From contig NC_019871.2 of NCBI RefSeq assembly GCF_002234675.1, forward strand, positions 14,912,331 to 14,976,330: DNA of 64,000 bases. The letters are read 5' to 3'. This stretch comes from Oryzias latipes (Eukaryota > Chordata > Actinopteri > Beloniformes > Adrianichthyidae). This document shows positions 24,646 to 35,745 of this stretch, in pieces. Position 1 is the stretch's first letter; the number at the start of each line of letters is the position of its first letter. The notes under the pieces are model-generated. The model did no database searches. It was not told the DNA's origin and worked only from the letters and a program-made list of their open reading frames with translations. The position numbers and the translations under genes were made by a program.

Positions 24646-26387
24646 TAATGTCTGAGGTTAGGACAAATTATCATTTGGCTGATCTGGAAAGTTGCATCTT
24701 TTATTACATTTGATTAAGATGTCATATTTGCTGACTGACACGCAGGAAAGGGCATTGGTAACCAGACAAAAGGTAATAAGAATTAAAGAATTGTAGAACA
24801 TATGCCACACAAGCTAAAACTTTTTTTTTTCTAATTCTAAGGGGAAAATTAAGTTAAACTTTCTTTTTCTTGTGCCTGTAGGAAGACAGGCCAGGCTTCC
24901 TTTGCAGATGATTGCAAAAAAAGATTTATACCGCTTAGCCTCTTAGGCTTAAATGTTCGCATTACATGGAAAACCCATCTGTTCTTAAATGCCTGAGAAA
25001 AAGAGGGTTTTTCGGAAGACTGTGGTCAAATTTAAATTGTCAGCTTTTTACATGTGGATTTCTAAAAGGATTTCTTTAAGTTAGACTCCTGCAACATGGT
25101 AATTTATAAAAACAAACATTTTTTTCCCTCAGAGATAGTGGATTTAGCTTTCAAATTGTAACAACACATTAGTTATAAAATCCCCAAAATACATTGATTA
25201 ATAAGTAAACATTTGAGAATGAATACACCAAAAACCATTTAATATTATTTTATTTTCACATTTATAAATCATTGGCACATAAATAAGATAAACTGGTTTA
25301 ATTTTAATTGGATTTGTTATCCATTTTGTCCACTGTAAATGCAAATTGCAAACCCATGGCAATCTCTAAAGACTTCTGTTAATTTAAACCTTTGCAATAG
25401 TTCAAATGATTTAAATAATGTACATGAAATTAACTAGTAAAGACATTCAAAAATATCCTGTGTTACCTCTGAATAAAGGAAAGAGTGAACATCTTGACTT
25501 CTGTATTATACAGATGACCATTTAGCTGGCAAGATGTAAACATATTTGCTAATATCCCTAAATACAAAAGTGAAACCGCAAACATACTGAGCGACCTGGG
25601 ACATTAACTTAAAATACTGCAATAAAAAGAAAAATATTGATACATTAGAGTATCAAATGAAAGAAGCTGAACATTGTGCATTTTTTCTGACTGGTAGAAA
25701 CTACTTTCATGTTATTTGGCACATTTTTGTCTTTTGCATACAATTTTTAAAAAATAGGTTCTTCATTTCTCATTTTCTTTTATGCTGTCACAAAAACACA
25801 ATAACCTTCAAAATGACCATTTTTGAGAAAGCTCAGAGTGTCCCATTTTGAAACTGGTAAAAAGCTAATGGTGAGCAGTTCAGGTGTATTTTCTAATATC
25901 ACAGACCTAATGGCTGCATCGAGCAGAACCCTGTCGACTCCAGTGCTGATGACCTGAATCCAGATGAAAAACGGGCATGTTCAGGTAAATTACAGACGTG
26001 TTAATAATGTGGGGGTCAGTTACCAGCCTTTATATTCTACTCATTTACTCAGACCAGATCTGTTTCCTCAAAAAATTTTTATTGACATCTAAATGGCTCA
26101 ACTTTATTGATAAAGCAATGAAGCCAAAATAATGCACACACAATAGACAGTTGCACTTTTGTACAACAGAGTTTTGGGACCACCATGAAAGGGGAAAAGA
26201 GGAAATATATGAGAATAAACTTGTCTTACTACAAGAAAAAAACGGCAACTTTTTATGAGAATGAAATCGTGAATTTATGAGATTTTACAAGGAGATGTTT
26301 GTACTTTTGCTATTGTAAATTCACAAGTATAAAGTTGACAAAATAAAAAATAAATACTTGATTTAAATCTGTGTGACATTTTTCTTG
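24646..26387. other. Intergenic, no gene seen
   Basis: AT-rich sequence with short ORFs only. No element termini recognised. Confidence 0.5.
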
Positions 26388-26600
26388 TAACACTTGTGCT
26401 ATCCTAGGCACTTTAACATTGGGAGTTGGGTCATCTAGACCCACTAGACAGTGCTCTGAACCTTTTTTTCTTCAATGATTTGTGATCTTCACTGGTGTCC
26501 ATGGATTACAGGAAATCTTTCCACCTTTATCCACCTTTGTCATGGTAGGGAGAACACGTCAATATAAGGGTGGGGTCATCTAAGATACCACAAGGGTTAA
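26388..26600 (-). mobile_element. TTAA-type MITE, copy 1
   Basis: About 213 bp with inverted ends: CACTTGTGCTATCCTA on the left and TAAGATACCACAAGGGTTAA on the right. It is the reverse-complement relative of 58977-59187 and shares the internal segment about a dated ground of GATCTTCACTGGTGTCCATG. Ends of the CCCTTGTG type next to TTAA suggest a piggyBac-like, transposase-less element. Confidence 0.7.
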
Positions 26601-26655
26601 AGAAAATTAGAAGATCCACTTTCCTACATTTTCTTTTCAATGTCCTCATACCCAA

Positions 26656-27671
<1,016 letters not shown>

Positions 27672-27724
27672 AGGACCCGAGCTTGGAGGAGAAACCACCT
27701 GCGGAGGGTGAGAGGGCCGTTTTA

Positions 27725-27763
<39 letters not shown>

Positions 27764-27770
27764 AGTACAA
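27672..27770 (+). repeat. LINE 3' end followed by (TA)n
   Basis: After the stop there are only about 50 bp of 3' UTR, ending GGGTGAGAGGGCCG, then TTTTATATTTA and a TA run to about 27757. The LINE is thus bracketed by TA repeats on both sides. Confidence 0.8.
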
Positions 27771-28034
27771 ATACGTGTGTGAACTTGATTGTGGTGAAAT
27801 AATCAAAGCTCTTTCAATTACAACCAATGAGTATTACATTGTGTAATGTGCAATGATGATACTGAAACGTTTTAAATTACAATCAATAAGCCATTGATTT
27901 TGTTTACTTGATCTGCAATGTATAGCAAATTACTGGTTTAATGTAATAATGTGTTGCTTAAGGATGATCAATGATTACTACATCTTGGTACCAGTTACTG
28001 TTTAATGAAATCATGAATGAATGTTTTCTGAAGA
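27771..28034. other. Spacer, no gene seen
   Basis: AT-rich spacer between the LINE and the miniature LTR element. Confidence 0.5.
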
Positions 28035-28039
28035 TAAAC

Positions 28040-28323
28040 TGTCACGAACTGGTGGTGGAGGACCCAAATGCAGGAGACCAAGCTTGATGACAGGAACTAA
28101 AACATTTAATTAGCAAACTGAAACATGACAAAACTATGAGGGGAAAAAAACCTGTGACAAAACAGAGCAGATGACCTGACAAGGAAGAACAGAAACCAAG
28201 ACACTTAAATAGGCTGAGGGCAATTAACTGAACTGAAGACAGCTGTGGATCATGAACCTGAAGGTGTGACTGACAAGGAAACCAAAAACATGACAAAGAA
28301 AACCAAACCACTGAATCCTTACA
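28040..28323 (-). repeat. 3' LTR of the miniature element
   Basis: 284 bp, TG...CA bounded, same length and sequence by eye as the copy at 28842-29125. In minus orientation it ends GTTCGTGACA. Confidence 0.88.
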
Positions 28324-28841
28324 GTACCCCTCCCGAAAAGGGCAGATTCCAGATGCCCAAAAACCCCTAGGAGGAGGGGACCTGGAGGAACAGAAAATGA
28401 AAAAAGTCCAGAACAGTTTGGGTTCCTTCAGCCAGACGGAAGTGAGGGGCATCAGAACCCCTTCTGTGAACAGGCATGAAGTGTAGAAAGTCCCAATTAC
28501 TCTCCCCAGGGACAGGAACCATGAAGGGGAGCAGCACTGGTGACCCTCTTGTGGACCAGGTGACACAGCCAAGGGGGAATGGTGACCATCCTCCGGGACA
28601 GGGGACATGAAGTGTGGGCCCGGCAACCCTCCTCAGGAACAGACATGAAGAGGAGCGGCCCCGGTGACCCTCCACAGGAAACTTGATGCTTGAAGGATGG
28701 TCCCGGCAATCCCCCTCAGGAACAGATAGGCTTGATGTGGAAGGGCATGGCATGAACAATGCTGCAGGAACTCATCTGGCAAGGCATGGAATGGGCATGA
28801 TGGAAAACTCCCCTGCTGGGACCAAGCTGGTCAGGTCATTC
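28324..28841 (-). repeat. Internal region with about seven 41-43-bp degenerate units
   Basis: Related segments centred on GGAACAGACATGAAG-like words recur near 28469, 28511, 28554, 28597, 28637, 28678 and 28720, spaced 41-43 bp. ORFs across it are open by composition but resemble no retroviral protein. The repeats may be a packaging/leader remnant or simply a minisatellite. Confidence 0.6.
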
Positions 28842-29125
28842 TGTCACGAACTGGTGGTGGAGGACCCAAATGCAGGAGACCAAGCTTGATGACAGGAACT
28901 AAAACATTTAATTAGCAAACTGAAACATGACAAAACTATGAGGGGAAAAAAACCTGTGACAAAACAGAGCAGATGACCTGACAAGGAAGAACAGAAACCA
29001 AGACACTTAAATAGGCTGAGGGCAATTAACTGAACTGAAGACAGCTGTGGATCATGAACCTGAAGGTGTGACTGACAAGGAAACCAAAAACATGACAAAG
29101 AAAACCAAACCACTGAATCCTTACA
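28842..29125 (-). repeat. 5' LTR of the miniature element
   Basis: 284-bp LTR followed by the target-site copy TAAAC at 29126-29130, matching 28035-28039. Confidence 0.88.
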
Positions 29126-29456
29126 TAAACAAACATTAATAAGGACTTGATTTTGTAATTTGAAAAGAATCTGATCAGAACCGGATTATGAAAACTATGT
29201 AAAAGTATAAAATGAATTAACTCAGTAGGGGTGGGATTATATAAACTCGCTTCTTCCCACTCCTTTTCAAGCGAAAAATGAAGCTCAGCATGTCTTTAGT
29301 TAACGATCACTGTTTTTATTTAAACAAATGTGATTTAAGTTTATTATTTTTTTTGTTTTCTGTTTTCATTTTTTTTTATCTATGCATTTTATCATTTCTG
29401 TAATGAGTTTGATAAATCTGTGCGAAGTCTTTATTGCTTTGACTGCAATTCTTAAA

Positions 29457-29478
29457 ATCAATCAATCAATGCTTATCG

Positions 29479-29568
<90 letters not shown>

Positions 29569-29573
29569 TCAAT
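29457..29573. repeat. (AATC)n microsatellite
   Basis: An ATCA tetranucleotide array, pure from about 29480 to 29566 and imperfect on its left side. It produces an INQS-repeat ORF that is not a gene. Confidence 0.95.
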
Positions 29574-30850
29574 ATTTTTTCTTTCTGGTGGTCTTAAAAC
29601 TCTATTGTACTCATGTCTCTTAGCATTCCTCTTCAAACAAGATTATTGACAGCATTCTTGTCACTTTTAAAGGGCAGAGAAATCTTTTTTTTCTCCTTCC
29701 AAACACAGTAGTGACAGTGGTCACTCCCAAATGGCACCTTTGCTGTGATATTTTAGTCATGGGCCATGAATATCACTACCATTAGCAGTCCTAATCCGTC
29801 TGTGTGACTTTTCCAGTCGCCTGCATGTTTCAGCCAAAAGTTGATTAATTTTACTGCTTTCACAGTCATAACTTTAGTACTTTGCTCTTCTCTGTACAAT
29901 TTCTTTCTTCTATCAACTGCCTTGAATTGCTAATCTAATCGGATGAGGGTTATGATCGCGAAGTCTGGTAATCCTTCTTTGTCACTGTTATTTTCAGTCA
30001 AAGATATGTAAACTAAACTTTTAAACAAATCTTCCCACGTCTAAGAATCACAGCCCAAGGTCCAAGCAAAAACCACAAATCACATTCAATATGATATGAT
30101 ATATGGATTCTTATTTCAACAGTGTGATGAAAATTGTCTTTATCGTTTTCAGAACAGATACACAGAACTCTGCACGTCAGGCAACGTTTTCATGTGTTTG
30201 GCACTGATTACAAACTGGCAACAGAATTGCTGTCCATGTAAAGGTTTTTTGGCCTCTATCCTGAAAATTTCGGAGGAAAATAACTCACATCACTATAAAA
30301 ACACTACAAATAATTAGGCAGGTTGCATTTTCACATCATTAAAATGTAAGTGATTCTTATGAACTGAAAATACACTTAATTAGGGATATAGTAAAATAAT
30401 TAGGGGTCCTTTTGCACATTTCCTCTTGTCATCCTTTTATCCATATATGGTAAGAGAAATAAATGCTGTCAGTTAAGCGTTTACTACATGAACCAGTTTC
30501 AGCCACCAGTGTGTGTTAAGTGTGCTGCAACGAGGTCCCTGGAGTGTTTTTTTTTTATTTTTATTTTTTTAAATATCTGTGCCTGTAATTCAGCAGACCA
30601 AAAAGAAAAAAAAATATCATCACTTAATCCTATCATCAGATGTGGACTCTTAATCTATGTTTTTTTTTGGTTTCAATGGATTGGTGAGGCGCAAGAGAGG
30701 ATGAAATGTCTTTACAACACTTAATACTATTTGATTTGAACTCACCAGGAAAATTAGTTTTGCATTTTTTTTCAAACCCTGACATTAGGATTCAAATGTC
30801 AGCTTGTGGGAAAAGGCAGACTTTGCATGTCACTCTGTTGTGCCAGAACA
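29574..30850. other. Region 3' of the PRLHR-like gene, no other gene seen
   Basis: Includes the probable 3' UTR of the minus-strand receptor. TTTATT words at 30554-30565 would be AATAAA polyadenylation signals on the minus strand, about 290 bp past the stop codon. Confidence 0.4.
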
Positions 30851-31078
30851 TCAGCTCCTGGACGTGGGTCTCTCCACCATTCCACTCTTGCGGTTGCGAC
30901 AGGGACAGAGGTAGCCTTTCAGATGCATGCGCACCTTGCTGTGTAATGAGGCATAGATGAAGGGATTGTAACATGAGGAGCTCATAGCCAATAGATGACA
31001 GCAAACTTGTAAGAGATTGATGTAGCGTTTCCCTATTATGAGGAAGTCTGGGTCCAGATCCATCATCAGATTTAGTAC
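30851..31078 (-). CDS. prlhr: PRLHR-like coding exon 3 (TM6 end, TM7, tail)
   Basis: Acceptor TTGTTGTGCAG ends at 31079; phase 0 junction; stop TGA at 30851-30853. Intron 2 is 702 bp. The tail has CPCRNR, offering possible palmitoylation cysteines. Confidence 0.88.
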   Translation of the reverse strand, partial: VLNLMMDLDPDFLIIGKRYINLLQVCCHLLAMSSSCYNPFIYASLHSKVRMHLKGYLCPCRNRKSGMVERPTSRS

Positions 31079-32808
31079 CTGCACAACAACATAGGAACAG
31101 TTTAGTTTTTTCTTCTCAAAATGAAACCTTAAAACAGAAAGTATTTTAAAACCTCAGAGTGGCCTGATGACATGTTTTGAATGACTAATAAAGGCCATCC
31201 AATTTAAATGAACATCTCCTGAATGATGGTTTTGATTGTGTAACAATGCAACATTCTATTACACATTTTCCCACACATACAATGTACAAAATGCAAATAT
31301 ATGTCATCACGAAACTTAGCCAAACTACTTTCTTGTACAACTGACAAATGCGCGTGTGGTTTCCAGTTACCACTACACTATGGAACTGAAAGTACTTTCT
31401 GTGGGCACAAATACTCATCTCTGCCATCACAGCACAATGTCTTCTGTTCCCTCGCTTTCAGTCAATATGATGATGAATGTATAATCTATTAGCTTTTATC
31501 ATGTCTCATTTAGAAAATAGTGTTTTTGTAATGAACACATTTACACGAGGATGGACCTTTTTTGATAAATGAAGCATAAAAATCTCATCTCAGTTGCACT
31601 AAAGACTTCTTTATGCCACTTCCTTGTTATTGAGTTTTTAACTTCTGAAACCACAAGAACAATGCACATGCCACTTCAAGGTTTACTTTAAGTGTTTTTT
31701 TTAACCATTTGAATGTGCACATATTAAAAAATGTCAAGTTTGGAGTTGCTCACGATTTGACTAAATTATGTGTCAATCACCTGAAGAGGCAACCAGCACA
31801 GGGCAAAAGCCAACACCGAGGCCACCAGCAGAGAGAAGGTCTTCCTTCGCCTTTTGCTCCATCGTTGTTGACTGATGGATTGCTCTCCAGGAACTGAGTA
31901 GCGCTTTAGGCTGACAGTGATGGCACAGTATGACATGCTGACAGACAGCAGTGGAATCATGTAGGATGTGCTTAGAATGAAGCATGAGTAAAGCAAGCGC
32001 AGGTTGCCGTTGTTGGGCCAGAATTCCTCACACACCACCAGGTTGACGCCGCTGGGCCGAAGGTCAACATAGCTTGTGTAGAAAGATGGAGGTGCTGCCA
32101 AAGTCAAAGACAACAGCCAAACACCCAAAGTCACTGCGCCACAGCTCCACACTGAGATCCTCCTCCGTACTGGGTGAGCTGAGACAAAACAACAGCACAT
32201 ATAAGAACCAGAACTAGTGATATAATAACACACTTAAAAATGTAACGAAAAAAAGGATTGAATGCAAAGTTCTGTGTCTCCTATGATGTTTGAAATATTC
32301 AAAACAAATAGGGCAGAAATGATAAAACAAGTAGGTGTGTAAGATCTTTACCTACAACGATGTAGCGGTCCACAGCAATAGCAGTGAGAGAAAGTGCTGA
32401 AGCAAAGACTGTTGCACATTGCAACAAGGGCACCAAGTGGCAAAGAGATCGTCCAAACGCCCAACCGTGGCTGTCAAAGGCGTAGGAGGCAGTCAGTGGA
32501 ACGCAGCTCAAACACATCAGCAGGTCCCCGGCGGCTAGATTACCAATGAAAAAGTTGGTGGCATTGTGGAGCTTCTTGTCAGCCATGATACATGCCAGGA
32601 GGATTGAGTTTCCAACACCAGCCACAACCACTACCAGGCAGTAGAGAGGTACGAACAGCGGTTTAAATCTCAGAAGAAGTTCCATGCCCACAAACATGTC
32701 CAAAGGGTCACTTTGGTTGAGTGCTTGTCTTTTGTGCTCATCCAGTCTTTCTGTTTCTTGGCTAATGTTACTTGCCACTCGGAAATCCTCATCCATGAAG
32801 GTATCCAT
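30851..32808 (-). CDS. prlhr: Prolactin-releasing peptide receptor-like GPCR (three coding exons)
   Basis: Exons 32352-32808, 31781-32178 and 30851-31078 join without a break into 360 residues, near the family length. It would be a plasma-membrane receptor for RF-amide peptides of the PrRP/C-RFa type. Landmarks: glycosylation sites N14 and N31; GVGNSILL in TM1 (64-71); LAAGDLL in TM2; Cys123 paired with Cys202; DRYIVVAHPVRRR at 147-159; a CEEFW loop at 202-206; KRRRKTF at the TM6 base; CWLPLQVLNLMMDLDP at 280-295; and CYNPFIY at 321-327. The CEEFW loop, RRRKTF and the WLPL-V-NL-DLDP block are what point to PRLHR (GPR10). ATG 32808 lies 16 bases inside an exon with a good acceptor at 32825, so a 5' untranslated exon probably lies upstream. 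Intron 1 falls just after DRYIVV and intron 2 in TM6. Which fish PRLHR paralogue this is cannot be decided here. Confidence 0.9.
31781..32178 (-). CDS. prlhr: PRLHR-like coding exon 2 (TM4 to TM6)
   Basis: Acceptor TTTTGTCTCAG ends at 32179; donor GTGATT starts at 31780. The split GCT codon (Ala153) is rebuilt across intron 1 (173 bp). Confidence 0.88.
32352..32808 (-). CDS. prlhr: PRLHR-like coding exon 1 (N-terminus to DRY)
   Basis: Codes residues 1-152 plus one base. The donor GTAAAG begins at 32351. The ORF stays open upstream to 32940 but crosses a splice acceptor (CGTCTCAG ending at 32825), so the extra residues are intronic. Confidence 0.88.
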
Positions 32809-32824
32809 ATCTCCACAGGGAAAC

Positions 32825-33405
32825 CTGAGACGCAAACAACACTGAATCATTTGGCTCGAACGATAAACAATCAACTTCTCGTTAAAGTTTCTTCTGAAGA
32901 TTTTGTTCCATGCATTCAAGAAGAATACCATTTGATGCAAATGCCACTAATGATAAAGTACTTTATGTAATTAGTGTTAGAATTTCCATTGTTTGCATAA
33001 TTTCAATAGGCAATATATATTCCACTTCAAAAGGTCAATTGGTATTGTAATATCAACTAAAATAGTCCACAGCTTGGAACTGAACAGTAGCCCAACATAA
33101 AGATAATTTGATAGGAGAAAACATTGACATCCTTATGTCTTTGTCTTTCCTTGTGCCAAATGAGTTACAGTAAACCGACGGAATTTTTTCACAATGATAT
33201 AAAGTGCTGTAAAGTGTATACAGTATATTGTCATTCTAAGTCAGTTATCTTAAGTAGATTTCCAGATGGATGTGGAATTGACCAATTAGTTGTGGTACTA
33301 AAGGAAAAGTATTGATTTTTCTATGATACTGATCTCTACAGAGGATTACAATCACAATGTAAAACAAAGATAGTGTAAGATTAGATATTGATGTAAATTA
33401 ATCAT
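32825..33405. other. Upstream of the PRLHR-like gene, no gene seen
   Basis: Probably intron or promoter of the receptor. No distinct promoter motif could be supported. Confidence 0.4.
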
Positions 33406-33410
33406 CTTTA

Positions 33411-33545
33411 GCTTATGCCCTGCAACTAACAATCTGGTGATCTGTTTAGGATTTACCCTGCCTTTTCCCAACTGTGCCTGGGTTATAGACTCCAGTAACC
33501 CACTTGACCTTATCAGGGATTTGGTGGAACAGTAAACAGATAAGC
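33411..33545 (+). mobile_element. Remnant of an RTE/LINE-type 3' tail
   Basis: Decayed copy of the widespread fish tail: CTGGTGATCTGTTTAGGATT, then TACCCTGCC, a GGGTTATAGACTCCAG segment and CTTATCAGGGATTTGG. It is related in order to 11395-11475. Confidence 0.5.
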
Positions 33546-34946
33546 ACAAACAGAAAATTATAGTATTTTTTAAAACTTTATTTGAAAATTGAGTTTGCTG
33601 GAAAGTTTTTATGAGAATAGTTCTGAAGGTCGTCATAGAATGTCCTCAGTGTCTTCCACTGTGACAGACTACTTTGCACCCCTGCACTTTTTGATGTTTC
33701 ATACTTTAGAACATCAGTGGTGGCTTTTCATTTAAAGCCTTGACAAGTCTCTTCTATGGCTCCTGTTAAGTGTATGCAGGAGCAGGAAAGCACCATGAAA
33801 GAAGCTCAGTCTTTTACTGAAATGTAATTTGACAGCCTGGATGTCAAAGATCAGCTCCGTCTTTTTCATGCAAGCTGAAGTGGTGCTGAATCTAACCTGA
33901 AACTGCTGCCTTGTCATCACAAGCAATAAATGTCTTAATGGTTAGACACGTCCACAGATCTAAAGCTCACAGAATATAATTCAAAATCATTTGAAAGAAA
34001 AATTAATGCTGCTTTAAACTATTGGACAAGTGGACAACAATTTGATAATATTCAAATGCAGGAAAAAGGTTCGAGTGGCTAGTCCAAGTGCTTTCCATTC
34101 CACTGAAAAAAAAAATTAATTTAAAGAAAATTTGGATTGTTTTTCTCAGTTAATTAGATTTGCTAAATGTCAAAATTGTCATTTGGCTCTCTTTGTTGGC
34201 ATTTGTTTCCACCACCTGCAAGCTACATTATCATGCATCGCAAAGTTGCAGTGGCCTATCCCCATCACTGTGTGGCCTTTAAATTTTGGCAGTTAATAAG
34301 AGAGCAAAAAGCTTTATTGGCAACAAAGTAAATCGCTGCTTGCAGTTGAAATGAATTCAGATCTCTGGAAGACCCTTTCATAAATGTCAGCTTTCTTTCT
34401 CTTGAAATTAACATGAAGCTCTCAACAAAATGTGGTTTCTTTTCATTTTGTGGAACTTTTCCCAGAATTTAAACAGCATTTTTCTTTAGATCTTTCGGTA
34501 AAACAATGGAGCAGTAAACATTAAACAAATTATTATCAGAGGTACCTCACTCAGTGAAGTTTTATTGTAAATAAAACATCATTACATGTCTAATTAATTC
34601 ATAATAAAAAAATAATTGACAAAATTGCATTATGTCTTTGAAAGACGGCTAATACTGTCTCATGTTGATGCTTTCATTCACCCTGAAGGCTGATGGAGCA
34701 TTCCTAATCTACTGAAAACATTGTCTCCTGCTGTCAGCAAAACAGATTAAGTATGTGTTATACTGGCATAGCGCATGGAAAACATATCATTGACTAAGTA
34801 CAGCAGGAAATGACAAAACAAATTTCACAAGTACCTTCCTTTTCCACGCTCATTTTTTTTTAGTATTGATAGAATAAAAAAAAGTCTATCTTTTACTATT
34901 TCTTTGTTTATTCAAAGTGAATTTGAATAAAACTAATCTGATTTAT
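33546..34946. other. Intergenic, no gene seen
   Basis: AT-rich sequence, no element ends recognised. Confidence 0.5.
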
Positions 34947-35204
34947 TTAAGGGCTTATATCATGCTTTTCTTAGACCTTTCAGAATAAACTATATCCATA
35001 TAATGATAATATTTTACCTTTGGCACACTAAAGAAGGTTTTTCTAATGAAATATTAGTTATTTTCGTTGCTAGTTTTCCCATCCAGATGTAAAACGACTT
35101 GATCTTTGAGGCACCGGCTTTCGCTCCTTGTGGGTGTCGTCTGAGAAATTAACATTTTAATTCACCTAAAAGTTCAAAAAGTTGATTTTGCATGATAAGG
35201 GCCC
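34947..35204 (+). repeat. Dispersed TTAA-ended repeat, second copy
   Basis: Begins TTAAGGGCTTATATCATGC and ends GCATGATAAGGGCCCT, giving recognisable inverted ends around GGGC--TATCATGC. The left 200 bp match 21386-21590 at roughly 80 percent by eye. This copy is shorter and not interrupted by a LINE. Confidence 0.6.
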
Positions 35205-35745
35205 TGTACGTCCTGCTCCAATCATCTTTTGATCCATTGTAAAAGCTTACCCAGTGGTCAAAATCTAAAATACTGCAGTTTCTAGGACATCATTTCCGTA
35301 GGGCAGCAATAGTTCATTCGAAATTCATCTCTGAGTTATGGGCGGGACCGTGGACATGTAGTTAAGCCCGCCCTCACTTTCTATCATCGATGTGTTTACA
35401 GTCTCTCCTGCTAGTTTACAGCCCCTCACAACCCTAATCTAACATTACAAATGCAAAAAAATAATAAAATGGTGAGCAATATTGCAGTTATCCATCTGTG
35501 CAGTTTTGAGTTAGATTCCAGCTCAGAAGAGGAAAATGAAGATGTACATGGATCTAGTCGTATTCTAGTGGACGCATTGAAATGGAGAGAAGCATGGAGC
35601 TAGTGACCTGCCAACTGTAGTCTCTAGATCACAACTATAGGGTTTTTCCAACTGCATTTTTTGGTCTGCTCCTGATTTGAATAAAGAAATACTCAAAAAT
35701 GCTATTTTAAGCTTAATTTTCTTTATATCTGTCCTTTTTCATTGG
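35205..35745. repeat. Probable repeat mosaic next to the TTAA-ended copy
   Basis: Non-coding on the plus strand except for a short acidic stretch (FELDSSSEEENEDV near 35510). The end, AAGAAATACTCAAAAATG, resembles a word in 24525-24545. This looks like more of an interspersed repeat but its borders are unclear. Confidence 0.3.

Larger units (their letters stand above)
28040..29125 (-). mobile_element. Complete miniature LTR retroelement (TRIM-like), gypsy-derived
   Basis: Two 284-bp direct repeats, identical by eye, at 28040-28323 and 28842-29125 start TG and end CA and enclose 518 bp of non-coding DNA. The whole is flanked by TAAAC on both sides (28035-28039 and 29126-29130). On the minus strand a purine tract CGGGAGGGGTAC directly abuts the 3' LTR, setting the orientation. 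The first internal bases after the 5' LTR read GAATGACCTGACCAGC and then TTGGTCCCAGCAGGGG, reminiscent of the start of fish gypsy gag with its start codon lost. No gag, protease or pol remains, so movement must have depended on a full-length relative. Identical LTRs imply recent insertion. Confidence 0.88.

Noticed and set aside
28042..28759. Proline/serine-rich ORFs on the minus strand
   Set aside because: They lie across the LTR and minisatellite-like interior of the miniature element and resemble no retroelement protein.
29382..29597. ORF with INQS repeats
   Set aside because: Product of the (AATC)n array.
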